Translations under genes and position numbers: made by a program
The notes under the pieces: generated by a model
The model's input: only the letters and a program-made list of their open reading frames with translations
Told to the model about the DNA's origin: nothing
Database searches by the model: none
Part shown: in pieces, positions 11,464 to 20,676 of the stretch
Layout: every line of letters starts with the position of its first letter
How positions within the stretch are numbered: position 1 is the first letter of the stretch
Assembly (NCBI RefSeq): GCF_003001675.1
Contig: NZ_PVYW01000009.1
Span: forward strand, 124,001-188,000
Direction: 5' to 3'
Origin: Cohnella sp. SGD-V74
GTDB lineage: Bacteria > Bacillota > Bacilli > Paenibacillales > Paenibacillaceae
DNA length: 64,000 nucleotides

Positions 11464-12423
11464 ATGGATGCGGCAACGATTGGGCATATGCTGAACACCG
11501 CGTTCGTATTCTCGACCGCATTGATCCTGGCTGCGCTTGGCGGCATCCTCTCGGAGCGTTCCGGCGTCGTGAACATCGGGCTGGAGGGACTTATGACCGC
11601 AGGAGCGTTTGCGGCCGCCGTAGCGGCCTACAAGGCGCAGGAGGCCGGTTACGGAGGGGCGTCTCCCTGGATCGGCGTCATCGCCGGGGCGATCTTCGGC
11701 GTGCTGTTCGCGCTGATTCACGCGGTGGCGACGATTACGTTCAGGGCCGATCAGGTCGTCAGCGGAATCGTCATCAACTTCATTGCGGGCGGATCGACCT
11801 TGTATCTCGTGAAGCTGCTGTTCGAGGGCGCCGGCGAAACGTCTCTTGTCAACGAAGTGTTCCATAAGGTCAAAATTCCGCTGCTGTCGGACATTCCGAT
11901 TATCGGCGACGGTATTTTCAACGCGTACCCGACGACGTACCTGGCGCTTATTCTCGTAGGCGCGATTTATTACATGCTGTACAAGACGGCCTTCGGTCTG
12001 CGGCTGCGATCCGTCGGCGAGCATCCGAGCGCTGCGGACACAGTAGGCATCAAGGTGCTGCGCATGCGTTACGCAGCCGTGCTGTTGAGCGGCGTGCTCG
12101 CCGGCATCGGAGGCGCGACGATCGCGATGACGACGACGGGGTCGTTCTCGCACAATACGATTTCCGGACAAGGGTTCATCGCGCTGGCCGCGGTCATCTT
12201 CGGCAAGTGGAACCCGCTCGGGGCGATGGGGGCGGCGCTGTTCTTCGGATTCGCGCAGTCGATCAACAACGTGCTGCAGCTGTTCGACTTCTCGTCTCAT
12301 GTCCCGTCGGAGTTCATCTACATGCTGCCGTACGTGCTCACCATTCTGGTGCTCGTCGGCGCGGTAGGCCGCTCAAGGGCTCCTGGAGCTTTGGGCGAAC
12401 CGTATTATCAAGGCAAGCGATAG
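11464..12423 (+). CDS. nupQ: nucleoside ABC transporter permease 2
   Basis: A 319-residue membrane protein of the same permease family, starting at ATG 11464 with no gap after the previous stop (GAGGCGATCTAGATG). It has the EAA-like loop LRSVGEHPSAADTVGIKVLRMR around residues 181-202 and about eight hydrophobic stretches. It forms the heterodimeric channel with the preceding gene product. A terminator ends the operon. Confidence 0.93.
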   Translation: MDAATIGHMLNTAFVFSTALILAALGGILSERSGVVNIGLEGLMTAGAFAAAVAAYKAQEAGYGGASPWIGVIAGAIFGVLFALIHAVATITFRADQVVSGIVINFIAGGSTLYLVKLLFEGAGETSLVNEVFHKVKIPLLSDIPIIGDGIFNAYPTTYLALILVGAIYYMLYKTAFGLRLRSVGEHPSAADTVGIKVLRMRYAAVLLSGVLAGIGGATIAMTTTGSFSHNTISGQGFIALAAVIFGKWNPLGAMGAALFFGFAQSINNVLQLFDFSSHVPSEFIYMLPYVLTILVLVGAVGRSRAPGALGEPYYQGKR

Positions 12424-12442
12424 CTTAGCCCGTACGATCAGA

Positions 12443-12495
12443 GGCCGTTCCTTAAGTCATCTTGACAGATGACCCGGGACGGCCACTGTTTTTTT
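12443..12495 (+). terminator. nested-hairpin terminator of the nucleoside operon
   Basis: An outer stem GGCCGT(T)CC/GGGACGGCC encloses an inner stem GTCATCT/AGATGAC; a T-run (12489-12495) follows shortly after. Confidence 0.8.
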
Positions 12496-12516
12496 CATTG
12501 CGGCCAGACAATTATG

Positions 12517-12551
12517 AAAAAAAGCAATGCAAGCCGATTGGCCTGCATTGC
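12517..12551 (-). terminator. terminator for the DUF4015 gene
   Basis: Read on the minus strand, a ten-base stem (GCAATGCAGG with CTTGCATTGC, one mismatch) is followed by seven T. It lies 18 bases downstream of the stop codon of the minus-strand gene. Confidence 0.85.
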
Positions 12552-12569
12552 CCGATAAGTGCGGTAAGC

Positions 12570-13742
12570 TTAATATTTGACGCCTTCGGTGTAGCGGTTG
12601 CTGGCGTTCCAGAGCAAGTATTCGTCTACTCCGCTGTCCTTCAGCGCTTTGATCTGAGCTTCTACTTCCGCGACGCCGTATTGGGCGTAGTGGCCCTTGC
12701 CGAGCCATTTGGCGGTGAAGTCCTGAATCCAGGGCCGGATGATCGGCTTCTCGTCTCCGAGCGCCTCCAGCTTCTTGTGCGTGTCGTCCATCGCGCCTTT
12801 GATCGTCTCGTACGGCGCTCTGTCGGGATCTTTCTGCTTGAACCAGCCGGTGCTGTAATGGCTCGGGTAAATCATCGGGCTGATGACGTGAACCGCGCTG
12901 GAAATTTTCACGAAGTCCTGTCCGATGCCTTCCGCCGCGGGAACGGATGCGGCGTAGCCGAAAATGTCGACGGACACCCGCACGCCGAGCGGCTCCAGCT
13001 CTTTCTTGGCGTATTCGACGAATCCCGTTACAATGTCGACCCGGCTCTGCTCGTCCTTCGTGAACTTCAGGCTGTCGGCGCGCTTCTCGAAGCCCTCTGG
13101 GAAGCGGACGTAGTCGAACTGGATTTCCTTGAAGCCCAGCTTGGCGGCTTCCTTGGCGACTTCGACGTTGTATTCCCACACTTCCTGGCGGTAAGGATTG
13201 ACGAATTTGTCCTTGTTGCCGTTCTGCCATACCGAGCCGTCCTTCTGAACGAAGGAGTATTCGGGATGCGCCTTGGCGAGCACGCTGTCCTTGAACACAA
13301 CGACTCGCGCGATCGGATAGATGTCATGCTCCTTCAGCGTTCCCATCAGCTTGTCGACGTCTTTGATATACGGTTGGGGATTGCCCAACTGCAGCTTCGG
13401 ATTGGTCGTCTTGTAGGTGATGTTGCCGAGATCGTCCTTGATGTCGATGACCATCGAATTGAGCTCCGTGCGGTCCAACAGATCCAGCAAGGTCGCCATT
13501 CGTTCGCCTCCGGCGCTGTAAGCCGTTACATAAACGCCCTTGATGACCGGGGCGTCGGGCTGCGGATCTCCCTCGGTAACGGCGGGAGAATCTTCATCGT
13601 CGAAGTCTCCGGGCGCGGAAGGCTGATGCAAGGCGGTCTTGACCGCGTGCCAAAGTCCGTTGGACGGCGCGCCGCTCGAAGCGGAAGCTCCTCCGCCGAA
13701 CGCGCTGTTAATCAGCAGGAAAAACGTCAAAAAAATGCTCAT
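12570..13742 (-). CDS. putative glycoside hydrolase, DUF4015 (GHL13-like), secreted
   Basis: The 390-residue product starts at ATG 13742 behind GGGGAGAG, with a hydrophobic N-terminus (IFLTFFLLINSAFG) that is a signal peptide or anchor. After a Pro/Asp-rich linker to about residue 65 comes a TIM-barrel-like DUF4015 domain: VKGVYVTAYSAG-type opening (here VIKGVYVTAYSAGG), AVVIDIKDD (here MVIDIKDD), and IQFDYVRFPEG, the family's hallmark strand with conserved acidic residues. Members are called putative glycoside hydrolases from fold predictions; no substrate is established. It is alone on its transcript. Confidence 0.85.
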   Translation of the reverse strand: MSIFLTFFLLINSAFGGGASASSGAPSNGLWHAVKTALHQPSAPGDFDDEDSPAVTEGDPQPDAPVIKGVYVTAYSAGGERMATLLDLLDRTELNSMVIDIKDDLGNITYKTTNPKLQLGNPQPYIKDVDKLMGTLKEHDIYPIARVVVFKDSVLAKAHPEYSFVQKDGSVWQNGNKDKFVNPYRQEVWEYNVEVAKEAAKLGFKEIQFDYVRFPEGFEKRADSLKFTKDEQSRVDIVTGFVEYAKKELEPLGVRVSVDIFGYAASVPAAEGIGQDFVKISSAVHVISPMIYPSHYSTGWFKQKDPDRAPYETIKGAMDDTHKKLEALGDEKPIIRPWIQDFTAKWLGKGHYAQYGVAEVEAQIKALKDSGVDEYLLWNASNRYTEGVKY

Positions 13743-13857
13743 TCTATTCTCTCCCCATAAGCTCTGTAACAAGATTATAAACGAGTTAGGGGGGAGTAGA
13801 CACAGGTATTTTGTAGTATTTTGCTGAAAAACCCAGAATTTTCGCCTATGAATGCGT

Positions 13858-14074
13858 GTTCAAAAAGTCCGGTTTTCAGCACCGAGGCTGGTCGTTCGCC
13901 TTACGGCGAACTGCTCGCCCATGCATCCTGGAAGGTTGGATGAAGACCGTTGATGAGGAACGTAGTAAAGCGTAGTGGAAGCTACGTGAGCACCGGAAGA
14001 ACCGGCTGAATTCAAGATTCGACGTCGATTCCGCTTCCTGAAATGTTTCGTGATCAAAACCGGACTTTTTGAAC
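13858..14074. repeat. 217-bp MITE-like repeat with perfect 19-bp terminal inverted repeats (copy A)
   Basis: The ends are exact inverted copies: GTTCAAAAAGTCCGGTTTT at 13858-13876 and its complement at 14056-14074. The interior has no convincing ORF. Its reverse complement matches the stretch at 21158-21303 closely (shared GATCACGAA, CGACGTCGAATCTTG/CGGCGTCGAATCTTG, ATTCAGCCGG, TCTTCCGGT, CTCACGTAG, GTTCCTCATC), so this is a dispersed family. It sits 12 bases after the stop of the minus-strand yitT gene. Confidence 0.85.
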
Positions 14075-14085
14075 TACCTCTATAA

Positions 14086-14913
14086 TTATCTTCTGCGGAA
14101 ATCCCCGATGACGTCTACGGTCTGGACGACATTAACGAACGCTCTGGCGTCGACGTCCTTGATCATTTTGCGCAGCTCGGCCAGCTCGAAGCGGGTCGTG
14201 ACCGTCATCAGCATATCCCGTTCTTCGCTCGTGAACGCGCCCCGCGTTTTGATGATCGTGACTCCCCGCGGCATCTTGAGCAATCTGGACGCGAGCTCTT
14301 GCGTGCGATTGGTGACGATGAAGGCGGTCACTTTATGATGGGGCGTATGTACGGCGTCAATTACTTTTCCCGTTAAGTAGATCGACAGCATAGAATAGAG
14401 GGCGGCGTTCCAATCGTCCTTCAGAAAGCCGAGAGCGGCTACGACGAACGTGTTGAGCGCGACGATCAGAATACCGATGGGGAGATTGCGGTAACGCGAA
14501 ATAATGGAAGCGACGATGTCAAACCCTCCGGATGAGCCGCCGTAGCGAAGCGATACGGTCGTGCCCAAGCCGACGAGCACGCCGCCGAACACGGAAGCGA
14601 GAAGCCGGTCGTCCGTCAGTTTGATCATGGGAATAACTTGCAGGAAAAACGAGGTGGCGGCGACCATGACGATGCTGAGCGCGATGAAACGTTTTCCGAG
14701 CACGCGATAACCCCAGAACAAAATCGGCACGTTCAGGGCAAAATACAGCCAGCCGATGTTCCAGCCGGTCAAGTAGCCGACGACCATCGCGACGCCGGAC
14801 ACTCCGCTGCTGAGCAGCTTCTCCGGAATCAGCAGCATCTGAAAGCCGAAGCCGACGGCGGCGGCGCTTAAAATCATCAAAAATACGGGGCCGATTACGG
14901 CAAACCTTTTCAT
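14086..14913 (-). CDS. YitT family membrane protein (DUF161 + DUF2179)
   Basis: A 275-residue protein with five to six hydrophobic segments in the first 180 residues (YitT_membrane/DUF161, including the GSSGGFDIVASII stretch) and a soluble C-terminal DUF2179 domain from about residue 200 (KVTAFIVTNRTQELASRLL, GVTIIKTRGAFT). Homologues are widespread in Firmicutes and have no agreed function. GAGAGGAGTGC precedes ATG 14913. Monocistronic; its 3' end runs into the repeat element. Confidence 0.9.
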   Translation of the reverse strand: MKRFAVIGPVFLMILSAAAVGFGFQMLLIPEKLLSSGVSGVAMVVGYLTGWNIGWLYFALNVPILFWGYRVLGKRFIALSIVMVAATSFFLQVIPMIKLTDDRLLASVFGGVLVGLGTTVSLRYGGSSGGFDIVASIISRYRNLPIGILIVALNTFVVAALGFLKDDWNAALYSMLSIYLTGKVIDAVHTPHHKVTAFIVTNRTQELASRLLKMPRGVTIIKTRGAFTSEERDMLMTVTTRFELAELRKMIKDVDARAFVNVVQTVDVIGDFRRR

Positions 14914-15039
14914 GAAAGCACTCCTCTCGCGCGCATGGGAACAGGGACGGCGGCGTACGCTTTAGGTTCCCCCGGGAAGAGAGGCTCATTCAATTGAATG
15001 GTACTCTTTTCCTGAGACTGGAGTTTACAGGCGGGTTTG

Positions 15040-15048
15040 TGCTATAAT
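15040..15048 (+). promoter_or_regulatory. extended -10 promoter of the helicase gene
   Basis: TGC-TATAAT forms an extended -10 element about 64 bases upstream of the helicase start; the -35 region is weak (TTTACA is too close). A 14-bp perfect palindrome, CATTCAATTGAATG, lies upstream at 14987-15000. Confidence 0.6.
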
Positions 15049-15111
15049 GAACTGATCATTTTTTTGGAAGCCGTAAGTTGAAGGCCCAACACAGAAGGAG
15101 ATTGAAAAAGT

Positions 15112-16755
15112 TTGAGCACATTTGCAGAGTTTGGTTTGGAGCCGGATGTACTTCAAGCCATATCGGAGATGGGATTTGAAGAGGCGACCCCAATCCAAGC
15201 GAAAGCTATTCCCGTTGCCATCGCAGGCAAAGACATGATCGGGCAAGCCCAGACGGGCACAGGCAAGACCGCTGCATTCGGCATCCCGCTGATCAGCAAG
15301 ATAGCCGCATCTGAAGACCGCATCGTAGCTTTGATTATGGCGCCGACTCGCGAGCTCGCGATTCAGGTATCGGAAGAAATCGAGAAGCTTGGACGTTTCA
15401 AGGGACTGCGTTCCTTGGCTATATACGGCGGTCAAGACATCTCACGTCAGATCCGGTCTCTAAGACGGAAGCCGCAGATCATTATCGGAACCCCGGGTCG
15501 CTTGCTCGACCACATCAACCGCAAGACGATTCGCCTCGACGACGTTCAGACGGTCGTGCTGGACGAAGCGGACGAAATGCTGGACATGGGCTTTATGGAC
15601 GACATCCAGTCGATCCTGAAGCTCGTTCCCGAAGAGCGTCAGACGCTGCTCTTCTCGGCGACGATGCCGGCGAACATTCAGAAACTGGCGCAGCAGTTCC
15701 TGCGCGAACCCGAACATGTGAAAGTCGAATCGAAGCTGCTTAGCGCGCCTTCGATCCAGCAGTACTACGTGGAAATCCAGGAGCGCATGAAATTCGACGG
15801 CCTGTGCCGTTTGCTCGACATGGAGCCGCCTGAACTGGCCATCATCTTCGGTCGTACGAAACGCCGCGTAGCCGAGCTTTCCGAAGCTCTGATGAAGCGC
15901 GGATACGCTTGCGACGGACTGCACGGGGACCTGTCCCAGAACCAGCGTGACGCCGTCATGCGCAAGTTCCGCGACGGCAGCATCGACATTCTGGTGGCGA
16001 CGGACGTGGCGGCTCGCGGGCTGGACGTATCCGGCGTAACCCACGTTATCAACTTCGACCTCCCGCAAGACCCGGAAAGCTACGTGCACCGGATCGGCCG
16101 TACGGGACGCGCCGGCAAGGAAGGAACTTCCTGGTCGTTCGTCACGCACCGCGAGACCGACCACCTGCACTTCATCGAACGGGTAACGCGTCACCGCATT
16201 TCCAAGAAGATGCTTCCGACGCTGTCCGAAGCGATGGAAGGCAAGCAGAAGGTTCTGGCCGAGCGCATCATGGAAACCGTTCGTTCCGGAGAGGAAGTCA
16301 ATCCTTACAAATGGGTAGCGATGCAGCTGCTCGAGCAGTACGACTCCGTCGAATTGCTGGCGGCTGCCATGAAGCTGCTTAACGGGGACAAGAAGGACGT
16401 CAATATCGAATTGACTCCGGAAGATCCGGTTCGCTCGAAGAAGCGCAAGTTCGAGGGCGGACGCAGCGGCGGCTATGGCAGCGGAGGCGGAGGCGGCGGA
16501 CGCCGTTACGGCTCCGGCAGCGGAGGCGGGCAAGGCGGAGCTTGGCGCCAAGGCGGCGGTCAAGGCCGCGGCGGCGATCGCGGTCCGGGCGGATATAACG
16601 GCGGCGGACGCAAGCCTTACGGCGGCGGCAGCGGCAGCCGCTACAACAGCAATCGCGACGACAGCGGCTATCGCGACAATCGCGGGGGCCGTACCGAGCG
16701 CAGAGACGATTATCGCGGCAGCCGTTCGCAGAGCGAAGATTTCGTGAAGATCTAA
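15112..16755 (+). CDS. cshA: DEAD-box RNA helicase, CshA-type with RGG/Gly-rich tail
   Basis: The 547-residue ATP-dependent RNA helicase has the Q motif ([13 protein letters not shown]), motif I AQTGTGKT, Ia PTRELAIQ, motif II DEAD in VLDEADEML, motif III SAT, and motif [12 protein letters not shown]. After residue about 440 the chain becomes Gly/Arg/Ser rich with RGGDRG-type repeats, an RNA-binding tail typical of CshA and related cold-shock/degradosome helicases. Translation begins at TTG 15112 behind AAGGAG. It probably acts in mRNA turnover and ribosome assembly. Confidence 0.93.
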   Translation: MSTFAEFGLEPDVLQAISEMGFEEATPIQAKAIPVAIAGKDMIGQAQTGTGKTAAFGIPLISKIAASEDRIVALIMAPTRELAIQVSEEIEKLGRFKGLRSLAIYGGQDISRQIRSLRRKPQIIIGTPGRLLDHINRKTIRLDDVQTVVLDEADEMLDMGFMDDIQSILKLVPEERQTLLFSATMPANIQKLAQQFLREPEHVKVESKLLSAPSIQQYYVEIQERMKFDGLCRLLDMEPPELAIIFGRTKRRVAELSEALMKRGYACDGLHGDLSQNQRDAVMRKFRDGSIDILVATDVAARGLDVSGVTHVINFDLPQDPESYVHRIGRTGRAGKEGTSWSFVTHRETDHLHFIERVTRHRISKKMLPTLSEAMEGKQKVLAERIMETVRSGEEVNPYKWVAMQLLEQYDSVELLAAAMKLLNGDKKDVNIELTPEDPVRSKKRKFEGGRSGGYGSGGGGGGRRYGSGSGGGQGGAWRQGGGQGRGGDRGPGGYNGGGRKPYGGGSGSRYNSNRDDSGYRDNRGGRTERRDDYRGSRSQSEDFVKI

Positions 16756-16798
16756 TCGCAGCAGCATACTGACCAACAGTCATCAGGGAGGAATCCCC

Positions 16799-17605
16799 AT
16801 GGAAATGCGGGGCATGATGGGCGGCTTCTACAAAATATCCGAGTGGATTATGAGGCTGTCGGTTACTAACGTGTTATGGCTTCTCACTTCTTTTCCTTTT
16901 TGGTTTCTGTTCATTACGCCGTTCATCAGTCCGCAAGGGGAGGGAGACGCTGCGAGCGGCTCCCTCGTCTCGGCTGTCATTTTGATGGCGATCGTGGCTC
17001 CTTTCACCTTATTTCCGGCGACCTCGGCGATGTTCTCGGTCGCCCGGAAATGGGTGCTGGGGGACGTCGACGTTCCGCTCTTCAAGACGTTCTTCCGCAA
17101 TTATAAGCAGAATTACGTTCAGGCCATGATCGGCGGCATCTTTTACGCGCTGTTGTTCGCGATCCTGATTATCGACTTCCAAGTCTACTTGAAGCAGATC
17201 AGCGGATTTCAGATTCTTGCCTATCTATTTATCGCATTAATGTTGTTGCTGCTTATTTCCATGTTGCACTTTTTCTCGTTGTTGTCCCATTTTCATATGA
17301 AAACGGTTCAACTGTTCAAGAATGCGCTTATATTGACGATCGGGCGTCCATTCCGCTCGCTGGCCATGGCGATCGGGGCAGTCGTCGTCATCGCCATCAG
17401 CTTGAGATTCACCTTTTTGCTGCCTTTCTTCTTCGGAAGCATTATCGCGGTGTACACTTTCTTCAATTTCAACATCGTCATTCAGAAGATGATGCTGATG
17501 AAGGAGCAGGCCGAGGCCGACTCGGACGAGGAGACCGACGATGCAAGCGAAGATGGAAGCCGGGAAGAGAAGAGCGTAAACCTAGAGAAGAAATCCCAGG
17601 ACTAA
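16799..17605 (+). CDS. YesL-family (DUF624) membrane protein
   Basis: The 268-residue product has about five membrane segments (residues roughly 20-42, 60-82, 110-132, 140-165, 195-225) and a highly acidic C-terminal tail (ADSDEETDDASEDGSREE). It resembles the DUF624/YesL family, often coded near carbohydrate ABC transporters in Bacilli, without proven function. CAGGGAGGAATCCCC precedes ATG 16799. It follows the helicase gene by 43 bases without a terminator. Confidence 0.8.
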   Translation: MEMRGMMGGFYKISEWIMRLSVTNVLWLLTSFPFWFLFITPFISPQGEGDAASGSLVSAVILMAIVAPFTLFPATSAMFSVARKWVLGDVDVPLFKTFFRNYKQNYVQAMIGGIFYALLFAILIIDFQVYLKQISGFQILAYLFIALMLLLLISMLHFFSLLSHFHMKTVQLFKNALILTIGRPFRSLAMAIGAVVVIAISLRFTFLLPFFFGSIIAVYTFFNFNIVIQKMMLMKEQAEADSDEETDDASEDGSREEKSVNLEKKSQD

Positions 17606-17609
17606 ACAT

Positions 17610-17638
17610 TTTACTTTTGCGCTTTGCCTGCTTATAAT
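17610..17638 (+). promoter_or_regulatory. sigma-A promoter of 6S RNA
   Basis: TTTACT (17610-17615) and TATAAT (17633-17638) are separated by exactly 17 bases; the predicted start is at about 17645, where the 6S RNA 5' stem begins. Confidence 0.8.
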
Positions 17639-17644
17639 GGGGAT

Positions 17645-17826
17645 ATTCCTGCCCTGTGCGTTACGACGCTTTATTGTTTTGAACCAATGTTTGTTTCCAG
17701 GGAGCTCTACATCGCCAGGCGGCTGACAGGCCCTCGAAAAGGGAAGTCAAAACCCGGGCTGCGGGCACCCACCTGCCAAAGCAGGTTCAGAAACATGCAC
17801 GTCGGACGGCAAGGGCGGGTTTTTCT
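17645..17826 (+). ncRNA. ssrS: 6S RNA (RNA polymerase regulator)
   Basis: A transcript of about 182 bases can be placed between a strong promoter and a terminal T-run. The 5' end (ATTCCTGCCCTGTGCG) pairs with the 3' end (GTCGGACGGCAAGGGCGGG) to close a long rod, and the middle holds the large internal bubble and small hairpins expected of Firmicute 6S RNA, including CACCCACCTGC...GCAGGTTCAG. 6S RNA mimics an open promoter and sequesters sigma-A RNA polymerase in slow growth. The identification rests on layout and remembered sequence features; a covariance-model search was not possible. Confidence 0.78.
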
Positions 17827-17906
17827 GTCTATAGGTCTTTAATCCCCGGGTAAGGCGTGGTATGATAGAATGTAGCGCCAAGGGTACTCGGAGGGAGAGA
17901 GAGCGT

Positions 17907-18287
17907 TTGAAGCGGATTCTGATCGGATTGATTCGCAGTCATGAACATACGAGCGACAAGGCGAAAGACCCTAAGCTGAAATCTCATTATTATCGCCTTT
18001 CGAAAGATCGCGCTTGGGATGAGATTAGCTCCATTCTGAAGAAGATGAAGGGCTACAAAGTTCTTCACGAAGTCCAGACGGTCGGGGAAATCGTCATGGA
18101 GAAGAAGTCGATGTCCGGACGCACGATGGATATTACGATCCAACTCGTCGGTACAAGCCCGGGCAACACGGCGGTCGACATCTATTCAGCTTCCCGCGGT
18201 TCTCTCGGCGATCTCGGAGCGAACTATCGCAACATACAGGAAATATACAGCGTACTGGATCGCAAGCTGGCGACTTACAAAGCTTAG
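17907..18287 (+). CDS. DUF1499 family protein
   Basis: A 126-residue soluble protein with the DUF1499 core: KDRAWDEISSILKKMKGYKVLHE, then a beta-rich segment ending in VDIYSASRGSLGDLGANYRNIQ, where the SxxGxxDxGxN pattern is family-typical. The likely start is TTG 17907 behind GGAGGGAG (17890-17897). An in-frame ATG at 17862 lies inside an extended -10 element (TGG-TATGAT, 17858-17866), so it is not a start. Function unknown. A terminator follows. Confidence 0.75.
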   Translation: MKRILIGLIRSHEHTSDKAKDPKLKSHYYRLSKDRAWDEISSILKKMKGYKVLHEVQTVGEIVMEKKSMSGRTMDITIQLVGTSPGNTAVDIYSASRGSLGDLGANYRNIQEIYSVLDRKLATYKA

Positions 18288-18311
18288 ACGGGCGCTTCAG
18301 ACGACATAATA

Positions 18312-18347
18312 AAGCGAGGAAGGCGTCTGGCCTGTCCTCGCTTTTGT
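18312..18347. terminator. bidirectional terminator between the DUF1499 gene and tpx
   Basis: AAGCGAGGA (18312-18320) pairs with TCCTCGCTT (18335-18343), with T-rich sequence on the plus side and an A-stretch on the other side. It serves two convergent genes. Confidence 0.75.
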
Positions 18348-18365
18348 CATGTACGGGTTTGCGGA

Positions 18366-18878
18366 TTAGAGAAGTTTCTTGACGGCTTCGATCGCCGCTT
18401 CGTAGTTCGGGTGCTCGGTCATTTCGTTCAACACTTCGACGTAAGTAATGCGGTCGTTCGCATCGAGGACGAAGATGGCGCGCATATCCAGGTGGAATTC
18501 TTTGATGAATACGCCGTAAGCTTTGCCGAAGCTGTTGTCCTTATAATCGGACAAGAGGAAGACGCGATCTACCCCGGCCGCCGCACACCAGCGCGCTTGA
18601 GCGAACGGCAGATCCGCGCTCACGGTCAGGATGGCGACGTTCTCGCCCAACTTGGAGGCTTCTTCGTTGAAGCGGCGCGTCTGCGCGTCGCATACGCCAG
18701 TGTCGATGGAAGGCACGACGCTGATGAGCTTGACTTTACCTGCAAAATCTTGCAGAGACGAAGCCTCGAGCAGGTTTTTGTTCAACGAGAAGTCGGGAGC
18801 GGAATCTCCGACTTTCAGTTCAGGACCGACAAGCGTAATCGGATTGCCTTTGAAAGAAACGGAACGTTCTTGGGACAT
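18366..18878 (-). CDS. tpx: thiol peroxidase
   Basis: The 170-residue atypical 2-Cys peroxiredoxin reduces hydroperoxides using thioredoxin. The peroxidatic cysteine lies in [15 protein letters not shown] (Cys63) and the resolving cysteine in QARWCAAAG (Cys98), matching the Tpx arrangement. Start ATG 18878 has GAAGGAGG nine bases upstream; the frame is open for another 28 codons but without a ribosome binding site. Alone on its transcript and divergent from a LysR-type regulator. Confidence 0.96.
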   Translation of the reverse strand: MSQERSVSFKGNPITLVGPELKVGDSAPDFSLNKNLLEASSLQDFAGKVKLISVVPSIDTGVCDAQTRRFNEEASKLGENVAILTVSADLPFAQARWCAAAGVDRVFLLSDYKDNSFGKAYGVFIKEFHLDMRAIFVLDANDRITYVEVLNEMTEHPNYEAAIEAVKKLL

Positions 18879-18911
18879 TGGACGAAATCCTCCTTCATTG
18901 ATAAGGTTTGC

Positions 18912-18933
18912 CGTAATCATTATAATCGTTATG
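18912..18933. promoter_or_regulatory. imperfect palindrome over the tpx -10 (possible metalloregulator site)
   Basis: A 22-bp imperfect palindrome centred on the self-complementary core ATTATAAT overlaps the minus-strand TATAAT of tpx (with TGGACA 18 bases upstream). Its AT-rich form recalls Fur/PerR/Zur boxes, but it is not a clean match to the 7-1-7 PerR consensus. Confidence 0.4.
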
Positions 18934-18988
18934 GAATGCCATTGTCCAATCATTGGAAGCATTGATGTTGCGGAGAAGGGGTGGTCGC

Positions 18989-19891
18989 GTGGAACTGAGG
19001 CAATTGGAATATTTCGTGCAGGTCGCTCGCCTGCAGCATGTGACGAAAGCGGCCGAGGAGCTTCACGTGGCGCAGTCGGCGGTGAGCAGGCAGATTCACC
19101 GTCTGGAGGAGGAGCTGGGCATACGGTTGTTTATGCAGCGCGGACGCAACGTGCAACTGACTCCGGTCGGCCAGCTGTTCCTTCGCAGAGCGGAGGCGAT
19201 TCTTGGCGATCTCGACCGTGCCGTCATGGAAATCCATGAATTTCTCGATCCCGAAGTGGGGGAAATTCGACTCGGTTTTCCGCACAGCTTGGGCATTCAC
19301 CTCGTGCCGCAAGTCGTGGCCGCCTTCCGCAAAATTCATCCGAACGTCAAGTTTCGTTTTCGGCAAGGCATGTATCCTTCTTTGATTCGGGACGTGGTGG
19401 ATGCCGAGGTCGATCTTGCCTTTATTTCTCCGTATCCGGAAAACAACGAGCAGGTGACGGGGGAAGTCGTGCTGACGGAAAGCTTGTTTGCCATTCTTCC
19501 GACCAGCCATCCTCTGGCGAACAAAGAGTCTATTAATTTGAGCGAGCTGAAGGATGAGACGTTCGTGCTGTTCGGCAACGGCTACTCGCTGCGTCCAATC
19601 GTCTGGGATGCGTGCAAGGAGGCCGGCTTCACGCCCAAGATCGGCTTCGAGGGCGAGGAGTCCGGAACGATAAGAGGGCTGGTTGCGGCTGGCATGGGCG
19701 TAAGCTTGCTGCCGGAGATGGCGATGTATGAGACGAGCTCGATGATGCCAGCCGTGGTGAAAATCAGCGAGCCTCAGGTGACGCGGACGATCGGCCTGAT
19801 CCATAGATCTTCGGAGAAGCTTCCTCTCGTCGTGCAGATCTTCCACTCGTTCTTGATCGATTTCTTCAACAACGAATACAGGTCCCTTTGA
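18989..19891 (+). CDS. LysR-family regulator, GltC-like
   Basis: The 300-residue protein has the LysR winged helix at residues 1-60 ([42 protein letters not shown], given here only as landmarks) and a periplasmic-binding-protein-like effector domain. The order of conserved segments ([41 protein letters not shown]) parallels B. subtilis GltC/YwbI. Start GTG 18989 follows AAGGGG. No gltAB genes are present in the window, so the target is unknown; the divergent tpx gene is a candidate only by position. Confidence 0.8.
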   Translation: MELRQLEYFVQVARLQHVTKAAEELHVAQSAVSRQIHRLEEELGIRLFMQRGRNVQLTPVGQLFLRRAEAILGDLDRAVMEIHEFLDPEVGEIRLGFPHSLGIHLVPQVVAAFRKIHPNVKFRFRQGMYPSLIRDVVDAEVDLAFISPYPENNEQVTGEVVLTESLFAILPTSHPLANKESINLSELKDETFVLFGNGYSLRPIVWDACKEAGFTPKIGFEGEESGTIRGLVAAGMGVSLLPEMAMYETSSMMPAVVKISEPQVTRTIGLIHRSSEKLPLVVQIFHSFLIDFFNNEYRSL

Positions 19892-19896
19892 TCTAG

Positions 19897-19940
19897 AAAA
19901 GGGCAGCCCGGATCCGCGAAAGATCCGTTGGCTGCCCTTT
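19897..19940. terminator. bidirectional terminator between the lysR gene and yugP
   Basis: AAAGGGCAGCC (19898-19908) pairs with GGCTGCCCTTT (19930-19940); A- and T-rich flanks serve both directions. The inner GGATC...GATCC can pair as well. Confidence 0.85.
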
Positions 19941-19963
19941 GTCGTATGTGAGAATGGGTTTTC

Positions 19964-20647
19964 TTACTCCCGGTTGCTGCTTGTGAAGATCATGATATAT
20001 TTGACAAGCTCCAGCAACGAGATCAATGCGGCGGCGACATACGTCAGTGCGGCAGCGTTGAGTACTTTGGCGACTCCGCGCTCTTCGTCCCGGTGGATGA
20101 ACCCTTCCGCGACCATCAGATCTCGGGCTCTTGAGCTTGCGTTGAACTCGACCGGCAAGGTGACGAGCTGGAAAGCGACCGCTGCCGAGAAGAAGATGAT
20201 CCCGAAGCCGATGAGGTTCAGCGAGCTGAACAGGAAGCCGGCGATGAGCAGGAACGGCGCGATGCCGGATGCAAAGCGAACGACCGGGAACATCCGGTGG
20301 CGGATCACGAGCATCGGATAGGACTGCTGATGCTGGATCGCGTGTCCAACTTCGTGGCAGGCGACGGAAATCGCAGCGATCGAGCGTTCGTAGTATACGG
20401 GCTCGGATAGCCGCACGACGCGAGCGATCGGGTCGTAGTGGTCGGACAGCGTTCCCGGCACCGGTTCGATGGGAACGTCGTGCAAGCCGTTGCGGTCCAG
20501 CATGCGCCTGGCGGCTTCGTAGCCGGTCAATCCGCTTGCGGCTTTGACCTGGGCCCAACGGGTAAAAGTTCCTTTGACCCTGAATTGGGCCCACAGAGAC
20601 AACAGAAAAGCGATAATGATCAGAAAATCCATCGGGTGAAAGAACAT
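19964..20647 (-). CDS. YugP-family membrane zinc metallopeptidase
   Basis: A 227-residue membrane protein with an N-terminal hydrophobic segment, the zinc motif HEVGH inside ISVACHEVGHAIQHQ, and three later hydrophobic segments. The VEFNASSRA segment supplies the expected third-ligand region. This matches the YugP/DUF2242-like zinc metallopeptidase group; no substrate is known. It lies 29 bases downstream of the MerR gene on the same strand, so both are probably one transcript. Confidence 0.88.
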   Translation of the reverse strand: MFFHPMDFLIIIAFLLSLWAQFRVKGTFTRWAQVKAASGLTGYEAARRMLDRNGLHDVPIEPVPGTLSDHYDPIARVVRLSEPVYYERSIAAISVACHEVGHAIQHQQSYPMLVIRHRMFPVVRFASGIAPFLLIAGFLFSSLNLIGFGIIFFSAAVAFQLVTLPVEFNASSRARDLMVAEGFIHRDEERGVAKVLNAAALTYVAAALISLLELVKYIMIFTSSNRE

Positions 20648-20676
20648 GATGTTCGACCTCCATTAGGGTAACTTGT

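Noticed and set aside
18879..18962. 28-residue N-terminal extension of Tpx
   Set aside because: GAAGGAGG sits just before ATG 18878 and Tpx proteins begin at this point.
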